Shown piece by piece: positions 7,341-15,172 of a DNA stretch of 64,000 bases. Positions within the stretch are counted from its first letter, which is position 1; every line of letters begins with the position of its first letter. The position numbers and the translations under genes were made by a program. Source of the DNA: Actinomycetes bacterium (lineage in GTDB: Bacteria; Actinomycetota; Acidimicrobiia; Acidimicrobiales; Poriferisodalaceae); contig JAAETH010000072.1 of assembly GCA_024228575.1 (NCBI GenBank), positions 1-64,000 of the forward strand. The letters are read 5' to 3'. The notes beneath the pieces were generated by a model that worked only from the letters and a program-made list of their open reading frames with translations, had not been told where the DNA came from and searched no databases.

Positions 7341-9581
7341 ATGAATGATGCCACCGTTGCGGACCGCAGGAGTCCGGCGTGGGTGATGTTCGCCGTGGGC
7401 TGGGCCGTGTTCGTCGCGGCCGACGACCTGACGGTCGTGTCGACGATGTTGCGGCCCATCGTCACCGACATGGGTCTGGTCCTGCCCGACGGGCTCGACG
7501 ACGCCGCGTGGGCGGTCAACGCCTACCTCATCGCATTTGTTGCCGTGATGCCCCTGTCGGGCCGACTGAGCGACGTCATCGGCCGTAGGGCCACCTTCGT
7601 CTGGGCCTACCTGGTCTTCCTGGTCGGCACCATCGTGATCCCGACGGCCGACTCGATGGGACCCTTCCTTGTCGGTCGTGTCCTCACCGCAATCGGCGGC
7701 GGGGCGATGCTGCCGGTCGCGATGGCGGTCATCGGCGACGTGCACTCCGAACCGAGGCGAGCCAGGGCGCTCGGCACGCTCGGAGCGATCGAAACTCTCG
7801 GCTGGGTCTGGGGCCCCCTTTACGGCGCCATGTTGGTCCGCTTCCTCACATGGAGATGGCAGTTCTGGTTGAACGTGCCGATGGCACTGTTCGGGATGGC
7901 GATCGTGTGGTGGGCGCTGGCCGATCACACCCGCCGATCGGCGACCGAACGCCCAGGATCGATCGATTGGATCGGCGCCGGCGCCCTCACGACGCTGCTG
8001 GTCTGCCTGAACCTCGCCCTGCTGGGCAACGCCGAGATCCAGAGTGTCAGCGGTCTCGAGGAACTGGCGCCATCGAATGGATTTGACTTCAGATGGCTGC
8101 TGATCCCCGCCCTCATCGCTGCGCTCATCGCGTGGAAACGACAGAGGGATGCCGAGTCACCCCTGCTGGCACGGGGCCTGTTCCGAGGCCGCCTCGTCAA
8201 GATCGCCCTGGCGGTGAACGCAGTTGTCGGCGCGGCGCTGGTGATCTCGATGGTCGACGTTCCGTTGTTCATCAACGCCGTCGAGGTCGACCTCGAAGAT
8301 TCTGCGGTCGCCTCGGGCTGGGTGCTGGCTGCGCTGACGTCCTCGATGGCCATCACCAGCTACATCGGTGGTCGTGTCACCGAGACCAGGGGATACCGAG
8401 CTGCCGTCGTGACGGGCCTCATCGCAGCCTTTTTTGCCTTTGTTGTCATGGGCCTCGTCTGGGAACCGGCGACCTCACACTGGACGATGGCACTTCACCT
8501 CGGCGTTCTCGGCGCCGGCGTGGGCATGGTTGTTGCGCCGACCTCGTCGGCGGTGGTCGACAGCGCAGATCCAGGCGATCGCGGTGCGGCCGCATCGCTG
8601 GTCATGGTCGCTCGCCTCATCGGCTTGAGTGTTGGTCTGTCGGCGCTGACCGCCTGGGGCCTGCACCGGTACGACACCCTCCGAAAACAGGTCGACCTCC
8701 CACCGATCACCGATCCGTCGTTCGCCGATGCTGCCCAGGAAGTCCAAGCCAGTTTGACCGCTGACGCAATGACCGAGACCTTCCTGGCCGCAGCCGTCGT
8801 CGTGTTCCTCGGCGTGATTGCCGGGATTGCGATGAACTCGCACCGATCACCCCCGAAATCTCAGGCTCCTTCAGAAGGAGGGCACGCCATGTCCGCTCCA
8901 AACGAACGTCTGCTGCGCATCGCAGTAGGTTCCCTGGCCGCAGCACTTCTGGTCTCGATCGTGGCCATCGCCGTGTTGTTCGGCCGCACGGGACGAACCG
9001 ACGAACGCATCGCAGAACTCGAAGCCAAGCTCTTGGCCTCCGAGGGCGAGAGTGCGATCCTCGAGGAGGATCTGCAACGAGTCGAGGCTGGTGCTGCCTT
9101 GTTCGCCGGCCAGGTGACGGCGTTCCAGGAGCGCATCGTTCAGCTCGAACCCCAGGTGTCGGAAGGCATCGATTCCGCAATCGCTGGTCTCGCGGAGTTC
9201 TCGTCTTCGACGCTGACCTTCGACGTGAAGATCGACGAGATGATCACGATCGACACCGAGGTGGTCCTCGACAGGACAATCTCCATCCCGATCGACGAGA
9301 CGATCCCCATCGACGAGACCATCGACACGACCATCAAGGTCGACACACCCTTGGGTGCCATCCCACTCGACATCAAGGTGCCGATCAACCTCGACGTTCC
9401 CATTGTGTTGGAGGTCGATATCCCGATCAACGAGACCGTTCCGGTCGCCGCGGAAGTCCCTGTCAACATCGACATCCCGATCACCATCGACGTCGCAGAG
9501 ACCGAGCTCGTCGAGTTGACCGAGTCGCTGAGCCAGGGCCTCGACGAGCTGAGAAATGTCTTGTCGGGCCTTGCAGGCTGA
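7341..9581 (+). CDS. P55-like MFS transporter with C-terminal coiled-coil and beta-repeat extension
   Basis: Residues 1-516 form a DHA2/P55-like MFS transporter, close to the length I recall for mycobacterial P55. It has the motif A-like loop GRLSDVIGRRATF, a long TM9-TM10 excursion (around QSVSGLEELAPSNGFDF) and many membrane helices. The frame then continues without a stop into a 230-residue extension: one membrane helix (LLRIAVGSLAAALLVSIVAI), a coiled coil (GRTDERIAELEAKLLASEG onward), and about 100 residues of repeating I-x-I strands such as SIPIDETIPIDETIDTTIKV. A strong ribosome binding site and ATG at 8889 lie in frame at the junction, so the extension may also be made alone. With the lipoprotein upstream this looks like an LprG/P55-type lipid exporter with an added external component. 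Confidence 0.8.
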   Translation: MNDATVADRRSPAWVMFAVGWAVFVAADDLTVVSTMLRPIVTDMGLVLPDGLDDAAWAVNAYLIAFVAVMPLSGRLSDVIGRRATFVWAYLVFLVGTIVIPTADSMGPFLVGRVLTAIGGGAMLPVAMAVIGDVHSEPRRARALGTLGAIETLGWVWGPLYGAMLVRFLTWRWQFWLNVPMALFGMAIVWWALADHTRRSATERPGSIDWIGAGALTTLLVCLNLALLGNAEIQSVSGLEELAPSNGFDFRWLLIPALIAALIAWKRQRDAESPLLARGLFRGRLVKIALAVNAVVGAALVISMVDVPLFINAVEVDLEDSAVASGWVLAALTSSMAITSYIGGRVTETRGYRAAVVTGLIAAFFAFVVMGLVWEPATSHWTMALHLGVLGAGVGMVVAPTSSAVVDSADPGDRGAAASLVMVARLIGLSVGLSALTAWGLHRYDTLRKQVDLPPITDPSFADAAQEVQASLTADAMTETFLAAAVVVFLGVIAGIAMNSHRSPPKSQAPSEGGHAMSAPNERLLRIAVGSLAAALLVSIVAIAVLFGRTGRTDERIAELEAKLLASEGESAILEEDLQRVEAGAALFAGQVTAFQERIVQLEPQVSEGIDSAIAGLAEFSSSTLTFDVKIDEMITIDTEVVLDRTISIPIDETIPIDETIDTTIKVDTPLGAIPLDIKVPINLDVPIVLEVDIPINETVPVAAEVPVNIDIPITIDVAETELVELTESLSQGLDELRNVLSGLAG
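8873..8891 (+). promoter_or_regulatory. Internal ribosome binding site and in-frame start within the MFS reading frame
   Basis: AGAAGGAGGG at 8873-8882 is a near-perfect Shine-Dalgarno sequence six bases before ATG 8889, which is in frame with the MFS gene. Initiation here would give a separate 230-residue protein (8889-9581) beginning MSAPNERLLRIAVG, with its own membrane anchor. It is the junction exactly where an ordinary MFS protein would end. Confidence 0.65.
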
Positions 9582-9692
9582 CGTCGAGGCGACGAGACGT
9601 GACCTAGGGCTCTATCTCAACCCGGAGGTCCAACATAGGTTCGGTGCAAGGCGTCGTGCAGTGAGTCTGAGACGTCGAGGAGCGGCGTCTCA

Positions 9693-10505
9693 GTGGTCGA
9701 TTCACGTGACCATGTCTTGTCAATCCAGAACCTCGAGGTCGTGTACAGCGACGTCATCCTCGCGCTGAGAGGAGTCAGCCTCGAGGTGCCGAGCGGCACC
9801 ATCGTCGCCCTGTTGGGTGCCAACGGTGCCGGCAAGACCACCGTGCTTCGCTCCATCAGCGGGCTTCTTCCGACCCACCGCGGCGAGATCACCAAGGGGG
9901 CCATCCGCCTCGACGGTGACGACGTCACGAACCGCACTGCGGCAAGCATCGTCGGTCACGGTCTGGCCCAGGTCATGGAGGGTCGCAGGATCTTCCCCGA
10001 TCTGAGTGTGCAGGAGAACCTGAGAGCCGGCGCGATTGTCAGACGACCAGGTCGCGAGGAACTTCAGGCGTCATATGAAGCCATGCTCGAGCTGTTTCCC
10101 GTCTTGAAGGACCGCTGGGAGAGTGCCGCGGGCTACCTGTCGGGCGGCGAACAGCAGATGGTCGCTATCGCCCAGGCGTTGATGGCCAAACCCAAGTTGC
10201 TCCTGATGGACGAGCCATCGCTGGGTTTGGCGCCACTTGTCATAGAGCAGATTCGAGATGCCATCGTCGACATCAACCGGCAGGGGACAGGGGTGTTGCT
10301 CATCGAGCAGAACGCCCAGATGGCACTCTCGATCGCCGATCATGCCTACATCCTCGAGAACGGCAAGGTTGCCAAGGCCGGACCCGCCGATCAACTCCGG
10401 GCCGACAAGGACATCCAGGAGTTCTACCTGGGTATGGGTGAGGGAGGCAGGACTCGCCTCAACGAGGTCAAGAGTTACCGGCGCCAGAAGCAGTGGAGTT
10501 CGTGA
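9693..10505 (+). CDS. livF: Branched-chain amino acid-type ABC importer ATPase, LivF
   Basis: The 270-residue protein is an ABC ATPase with Walker A GANGAGKTT near residue 47, the LivF-type signature YLSGGEQQMVAIAQALM, Walker B LLLMDEPSLGLAP and H-loop-region LLIEQNAQMALSIADH (Q/N replaces His, as in LivF proteins). The start is a GTG at 9693 with GAGGAG about ten bases upstream. It is the first gene of a six-gene operon (livF-livG-acyl-CoA synthetase-livH-livM-binding protein) whose members overlap or nearly overlap. The last about 25 residues are a basic tail beyond the usual LivF end. Substrate is probably not a plain branched-chain amino acid, given the embedded acyl-CoA synthetase. Confidence 0.88.
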   Translation: MVDSRDHVLSIQNLEVVYSDVILALRGVSLEVPSGTIVALLGANGAGKTTVLRSISGLLPTHRGEITKGAIRLDGDDVTNRTAASIVGHGLAQVMEGRRIFPDLSVQENLRAGAIVRRPGREELQASYEAMLELFPVLKDRWESAAGYLSGGEQQMVAIAQALMAKPKLLLMDEPSLGLAPLVIEQIRDAIVDINRQGTGVLLIEQNAQMALSIADHAYILENGKVAKAGPADQLRADKDIQEFYLGMGEGGRTRLNEVKSYRRQKQWSS

Positions 10506-11281
10506 TGGCCAACTCCAAGGTGCTGCTCGATGTGAAGGACGTATCGCTGTCGTTCGGAGGGCTCGATGCTCTCAAGAACGTCAGCTACCAGGTGACCGAG
10601 GGTGAACTATTCGCCGTCATCGGCCCCAACGGCGCCGGGAAGACCTCGATCTTCAACTGCCTCAACGCCGTCTACAAACCCCAGACAGGGTCGGCCAAGC
10701 TGGACGGCGTCGAGCTGCTCGACCTGAGACCCGCCGACACCGCCGAGCTCGGAATCGCCAGGACCTTCCAGAATCTCGCCTTGTTCACCAACCTGTCGGT
10801 CATCGACAACCTCATGCTCGGGCGGCATCACCTCCTTCGCTCAGGACCGATTTCGGGCCCGTTGTGGTGGGGCAAGGCAAGGCGTGAGGAGGAAGTCCAG
10901 CGCCGTCGCTGTGCCGAGATCGCCGACTTCCTCGATCTGGCCGATCACGGCAGCATGCCCGTCGGCGCCCTTCCGTACGGGGTCCAAAAGCGCATAGAGA
11001 TGGGCCGGGCACTGGCCATGGAGCCGCGGCTGTTGCTGCTCGACGAACCCGTCGCGGGAATGAATCAGGAGGAGACCGAGGAGACCGCTCATCACATCCT
11101 GCAGATCCGGCGAGAACTCGGCATAGCCACCCTGCTGGTCGAACATCAGATGGACCTGGTCATGGACCTCGCCGACCGGGTGATGGTCCTCGATTTCGGC
11201 CAGGTCGTCGCCATCGGCGAACCGGCCGAAATCCAGCGCAACGAGCGGGTGCACCAGGTGTATCTCGGGGGAGCATCATGA
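10505..11281 (+). CDS. livG: Branched-chain amino acid-type ABC importer ATPase, LivG
   Basis: This 258-residue ABC ATPase has Walker A GPNGAGKTS, the LivG-typical GIARTFQNLALFTNLSV, a signature region reading LPYGVQKRIEMGRALAM (the LSGGQ position is diverged to LPYGVQ, common in LivG), Walker B LLLLDEPVAGMN and the His switch LLVEHQMDLVMDLADR. ATG 10505 overlaps the preceding stop as TGATG; a GTG at 10493 is also in frame but ATG gives the normal N-terminus. The end overlaps the next gene by ATGA. It pairs with LivF as the cytoplasmic motor of the importer. Confidence 0.88.
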   Translation: MANSKVLLDVKDVSLSFGGLDALKNVSYQVTEGELFAVIGPNGAGKTSIFNCLNAVYKPQTGSAKLDGVELLDLRPADTAELGIARTFQNLALFTNLSVIDNLMLGRHHLLRSGPISGPLWWGKARREEEVQRRRCAEIADFLDLADHGSMPVGALPYGVQKRIEMGRALAMEPRLLLLDEPVAGMNQEETEETAHHILQIRRELGIATLLVEHQMDLVMDLADRVMVLDFGQVVAIGEPAEIQRNERVHQVYLGGAS

Positions 11282-13113
11282 CCGCGACCGAACCGCAGCC
11301 AGTTGTTTCGGCCGGTGAACCCGGCGCTGCTCTCAGCCTTCCCGCCATGCTCCTGGAGCGAGCGGGCAAGATGGGTGAACGCACGGCTCTGCGGCACCAT
11401 CTGCTGGGAGTGTGGGAACCGATCACCTGGAGCGACTACCTGTCGCGTTCGGCGCGTGTCGGCATGGCGCTGCTCGAGCTCGGGGTGGTTCCAGGCGACC
11501 GCATCGCCATCCACAGCGAGAACCGACCCGAGTGGCTCTACGCAGACATCGGTGGGCAGGGTGTTGGGGCTGTGCCCGTCGGCATCTACCCGACCTCGCC
11601 GGCCACGGAGGTCGAGTACCTGATCGGACACAGCGAGGCGGTCGTTCTCATCGCCGAGGACGAGGAACAGCTCGACAAGGTGCTGGAAGTTCGCGACCGG
11701 CTTCCAAAACTGCGCCACATCGTCGTCATCGAAGCGAACACCGTGCTCCAACACCTCGACGACCCCGAGATCATGACCTTCGAGCAGTTCGAGGCCCTCG
11801 GTGCGGGTTGTGAGCAACGTTGGCCGGAGAAGGTCACCCAGCTCGACCCCGAGGCGATGGCGCTCATCGTCTATACGTCGGGTACCACCGGACCACCAAA
11901 GGGAGCGATGCTGAGTCATCGCAATCTGGTGGCGGCTTCGGACACGTTCAGCCAGGCGTTCGAGTCCGACGAGAACGACGAGGTCTTGTCGTATCTACCT
12001 CTGTGCCACATCGCCGAACGGCTCAGTTCTGCCATCAACGCTCTGCGCGTCGGCTACGTCGTGAACTTCGGTCGTGGCGGGCCGTTCTTCGCCAAGGACC
12101 TGCGCAACGTCCAGCCGACGATCTTCCTCGGTGTGCCGCGTGTGTGGGAGAAGATGGCGGCGACCGTCGAGATTCGTATGAACGACGCGTCGCACATCAA
12201 GCGCTCGCTCTACAACTGGGCGATCCGCCGAGGTACGTCCCAGGCCAGGGATCGCATGGATGGCGAGGTTGGGCTCGCGAGTGCGGTGCTCGCGTGGCTG
12301 ACCTGGCTGCTGGTGTTCCGATCGTTGCGCGACAAGCTGGGTCTGCGGCGGGTCCGGGTCGCGCTGTCGGGTGCTGCACCTATCGCACCCCAGCTGCTCG
12401 AGTTCTTCTGGGCCATGGGTGTCGGTGTTCGCGAGGGATACGGCCAGACGGAGAACACGGCGGTCGCCACCTACACTCCGGCCGACAATGTTCGACTCGG
12501 CAAGGTCGGCAAGGCGTTGCCGGGCGTCGAGCTGCGCATCGAAGAGTCGGGTGAGATCTTGACCCGCTCGGCAGCCAATTTCCTCGGCTACTTGAACAAT
12601 CCCGAGGCGACGGCTGAGACCGTCGACGAGGACGGATGGTTGCACACGGGCGACGTTGGCGAGATCGATGCAGCCGGATTCCTGACCATCACCGACCGGG
12701 TCAAGGACCTCATCATCACCGCAGGCGGGAAGAACATCTCGCCGAGCGAGATCGAGAACCAGCTGAAGGTGTCGCCGTTCGTCCGCGAGGCCGTTCTCAT
12801 CGGCGACGCCGCGAAGTATCTGGTCGCCCTCATCGGTATCGAGTTCGAAACGGTCGGCGACTGGGCCACACGCCGCGAGCTCCCCTACACGACCTATGGC
12901 GACCTCTCGTCCAAACCCGAGGTTGTCGCGCTGATCGGCGAGTGGGTCGACCACGTCAATCGAGACCTCGCCAGGGTCGAACAGGTCAAGCGGTTCCGTC
13001 TGTTGCCCCGAGAACTCGATCACGAGAGTGGCGAGCTGACGGCCACACAGAAGGTAAAACGTAGGGCCGTCGCTGCCGAGTTCGATGAGCTCATCGGGGA
13101 GATGTATCGATGA
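11278..13113 (+). CDS. Long-chain-type acyl-CoA synthetase inside the Liv operon
   Basis: The 611-residue protein is an AMP-forming acyl-CoA synthetase of the FadD15/long-chain type. Visible motifs are the phosphate loop YTSGTTGPPKGAMLSHRNL near residue 200, VREGYGQTENT (the YGxTE adenine motif) near 385, GWLHTGDVGEIDAAGFLTI near 445 and the hinge/core DRVKDLIITAGGKNISPSEIE, followed by the C-terminal lid domain. It converts a carboxylic acid to its CoA thioester. ATGA overlaps on both sides (11278 and 13110) bind it translationally to livG and livH, so the acid activated is very probably the one imported: vectorial uptake. The exact acid, fatty, aromatic or branched, cannot be told. Confidence 0.88.
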   Translation: MTATEPQPVVSAGEPGAALSLPAMLLERAGKMGERTALRHHLLGVWEPITWSDYLSRSARVGMALLELGVVPGDRIAIHSENRPEWLYADIGGQGVGAVPVGIYPTSPATEVEYLIGHSEAVVLIAEDEEQLDKVLEVRDRLPKLRHIVVIEANTVLQHLDDPEIMTFEQFEALGAGCEQRWPEKVTQLDPEAMALIVYTSGTTGPPKGAMLSHRNLVAASDTFSQAFESDENDEVLSYLPLCHIAERLSSAINALRVGYVVNFGRGGPFFAKDLRNVQPTIFLGVPRVWEKMAATVEIRMNDASHIKRSLYNWAIRRGTSQARDRMDGEVGLASAVLAWLTWLLVFRSLRDKLGLRRVRVALSGAAPIAPQLLEFFWAMGVGVREGYGQTENTAVATYTPADNVRLGKVGKALPGVELRIEESGEILTRSAANFLGYLNNPEATAETVDEDGWLHTGDVGEIDAAGFLTITDRVKDLIITAGGKNISPSEIENQLKVSPFVREAVLIGDAAKYLVALIGIEFETVGDWATRRELPYTTYGDLSSKPEVVALIGEWVDHVNRDLARVEQVKRFRLLPRELDHESGELTATQKVKRRAVAAEFDELIGEMYR

Positions 13114-14006
13114 ACGACTTCCTTCAGCTCTGTTTCGCCGGTATGGCTCTCGGTGCGCGATACGCCCTTGTTGCCCTCGGTTTTGTTGTCATCCACAGGG
13201 CGACCGGTGTCATCAACTTCGCTCAAGGGTCGATCGTTGCCCTCGGTGCCTACTTTGCTTTCAACGCCCACCAGACATGGGGCCTGCCGTTCCTGCTCGC
13301 AGCCATCATCGCTGTCGCTGGTTGTGCGGTCGTTGGAATCATCGTCGAACGATTGCTTCTCCGGAAGATGTCGGGTCAGCCGGTCTTCTCGGTGATCATG
13401 ATCACCATCGGGTTGTTGTTCGTGATCGACCAGATCATCACCATGATCTGGGGCCAGGACGCCCAGAACCTCGGAGATCCGTGGGGCATCGACACCGTCG
13501 AGGCCGGGGAGATTGTGCTCGCGGTGGTCGACCTGTGGGCGATCGGTCTGGCTTTCCTCGTCGTGGGTGCTTTCTTCCTCTTCTTCCGCTACAGCAGCAC
13601 CGGACTCGCCATGCGGGCGGTTGCGATCGATGAAGAGGCGGCCATGGCCAGGGGCATCTCGGTGCGCCGGGTGGTCGCTACGGCGTGGGCCATCGCCGGC
13701 TCGGTGGCCGCCGTCGCCGGCATCACCCTTGCATCGGGTCCCGCAGCGCTGCGCCCATCGGTTGGGCTGATCGCCCTGGCGGCCTTCCCAGCGATGATCC
13801 TCGGTGGGCTCGATTCGCCGCTTGGGGCGGTTCTCGGCGGGTTCATCATCGGGATCACACAGACCCTCACGGCCGGATACCAACCTGCCCACGCCTCCTG
13901 GTTGGGTCAGGACTTCCAATCGGTCACGCCGTACGCGGTGATGATCCTGATCCTGTTGATCAGACCCCACGGACTGTTCGGCACCAAGGAGGTGGAGCGT
14001 CTATGA
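13110..14006 (+). CDS. livH: Liv-type ABC importer permease, LivH
   Basis: The 298-residue protein is a polytopic membrane protein with the LivH start FAGMALGARYALVALGFVVIHRATGVINFAQGS, in which the segment around INFAQG is diagnostic of the family, and the conserved cytoplasmic loop RAVAIDEEAAMARGISVRRV that docks on the ATPases. About eight membrane helices are apparent. It overlaps the acyl-CoA synthetase and livM by ATGA. Confidence 0.88.
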   Translation: MNDFLQLCFAGMALGARYALVALGFVVIHRATGVINFAQGSIVALGAYFAFNAHQTWGLPFLLAAIIAVAGCAVVGIIVERLLLRKMSGQPVFSVIMITIGLLFVIDQIITMIWGQDAQNLGDPWGIDTVEAGEIVLAVVDLWAIGLAFLVVGAFFLFFRYSSTGLAMRAVAIDEEAAMARGISVRRVVATAWAIAGSVAAVAGITLASGPAALRPSVGLIALAAFPAMILGGLDSPLGAVLGGFIIGITQTLTAGYQPAHASWLGQDFQSVTPYAVMILILLIRPHGLFGTKEVERL

Positions 14007-15115
14007 CCGCTCTCTTGCGTCGCAGCGACTCTGCCAACCCGGGAATGAGGCAGGGCCATCTCGACAGTGTTGCACTGTTCTCGACGGGCTGGAAGAAGTT
14101 CGGCCTGTTGCTCGGTCTGGCGATCTACCTGCTGGGCCCGCTGATGTTGTCCGACTTCCAGCTGTCGGTCATCGACTACGCGGGCATTGCGGCCATCGGC
14201 GCGATCGGCCTGAACGTGCTCACCGGCTACACGGGCCAGATCTCGCTCGGTCACGGGTTCTTCCTCGGCGCCGGGGCTTTCACGGCCGCCTACTTCGGCG
14301 GAAACCTCGACCTTCCCCTCCCGTTGTGGCTGGCGGCGGCCGCCGTGGTCGGCGCACTCATCGGGCTGGTGATCGGTCCGTTTGCCTTGCGACTCAAGGG
14401 CAGCTACCTGGCCATCATCACTCTCGGCCTGGTGTTTCTCGGCCAGCACATCTTCGAGAACTGGAAGTCGGTCACGGGCGGGCTTTCGGGCCGTGCGGTC
14501 ACGGCCCCGGTCAAGCTCGGGCCCGTCGACTTCGCGAACCTCGACATCGGCGGAAAGGAGTTCTCGCGTGAGGGTGGCTACTTCTACCTCATATGGGCGG
14601 TCGTCGCCCTTGTCGCCCTGCTCGTGAAGAACCTGATGCGGACCCGTCTCGGTCGTGCGTTCCAGGCGGTCCGGGACCGCGACGCAGCAGCAGAGGTCAT
14701 CGGTGTGCGGCTGGCTCGCACCAAGGTGATGTCGTTTGTTGTCTCCAGCTCGCTCGCCGCTGTCGCAGGTGCGTTGTACGGCTCTTTCCAGCGGTTCGTG
14801 AACCCAGAGGAGTTCGGACTGTTCCTGTCGATCGAGTTCGTCGCGATGATCGTCATCGGTGGCGCAGCCACGATCTACGGGCCCGTGCTCGGCGCCCTCT
14901 TTATCACAGCTGTTCCGTTCCTCATCGAGGAATGGAGCGACCGCATCCCCGGAGTCGCCACAGAGGCCGGCGAGACGGGGATCACCGTGTTTGCTCTCAA
15001 CCAGGCCCTATTCGGCCTGCTGATCATCGGGTTCCTGGTTCTCGAACCCCGTGGGCTGGCCGCTCTGTGGGCCCGCATCAAGGTGTATTTCCTCGCCTGG
15101 CCCTTCTCGTACTGA
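14003..15115 (+). CDS. livM: Liv-type ABC importer permease, LivM
   Basis: The 370-residue protein shows the LivM features GLNVLTGYTGQISLGHGFFLGAGAF near residue 75 and the EAA-like coupling loop FQAVRDRDAAAEVIGVRLARTKV near 225, with about ten membrane helices. ATG 14003 overlaps the livH stop; this start gives a normal short cytoplasmic N-terminus, whereas upstream in-frame sequence overlaps livH and lacks coding character. It forms the heterodimeric channel with LivH. Confidence 0.88.
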   Translation: MTALLRRSDSANPGMRQGHLDSVALFSTGWKKFGLLLGLAIYLLGPLMLSDFQLSVIDYAGIAAIGAIGLNVLTGYTGQISLGHGFFLGAGAFTAAYFGGNLDLPLPLWLAAAAVVGALIGLVIGPFALRLKGSYLAIITLGLVFLGQHIFENWKSVTGGLSGRAVTAPVKLGPVDFANLDIGGKEFSREGGYFYLIWAVVALVALLVKNLMRTRLGRAFQAVRDRDAAAEVIGVRLARTKVMSFVVSSSLAAVAGALYGSFQRFVNPEEFGLFLSIEFVAMIVIGGAATIYGPVLGALFITAVPFLIEEWSDRIPGVATEAGETGITVFALNQALFGLLIIGFLVLEPRGLAALWARIKVYFLAWPFSY

Positions 15116-15172
15116 CCCATGTCACCACCTACCTACAACCAAATACCGAATCGATCGGAAGGATCAATCAAA

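Noticed and set aside
9240-9330. Repeated ATCGACGAGAC-like units as a CRISPR or minisatellite array
   Set aside because: They lie in frame within coding sequence and arise from the repeated strand pattern I-D-E-T of the protein; there are no spacers.
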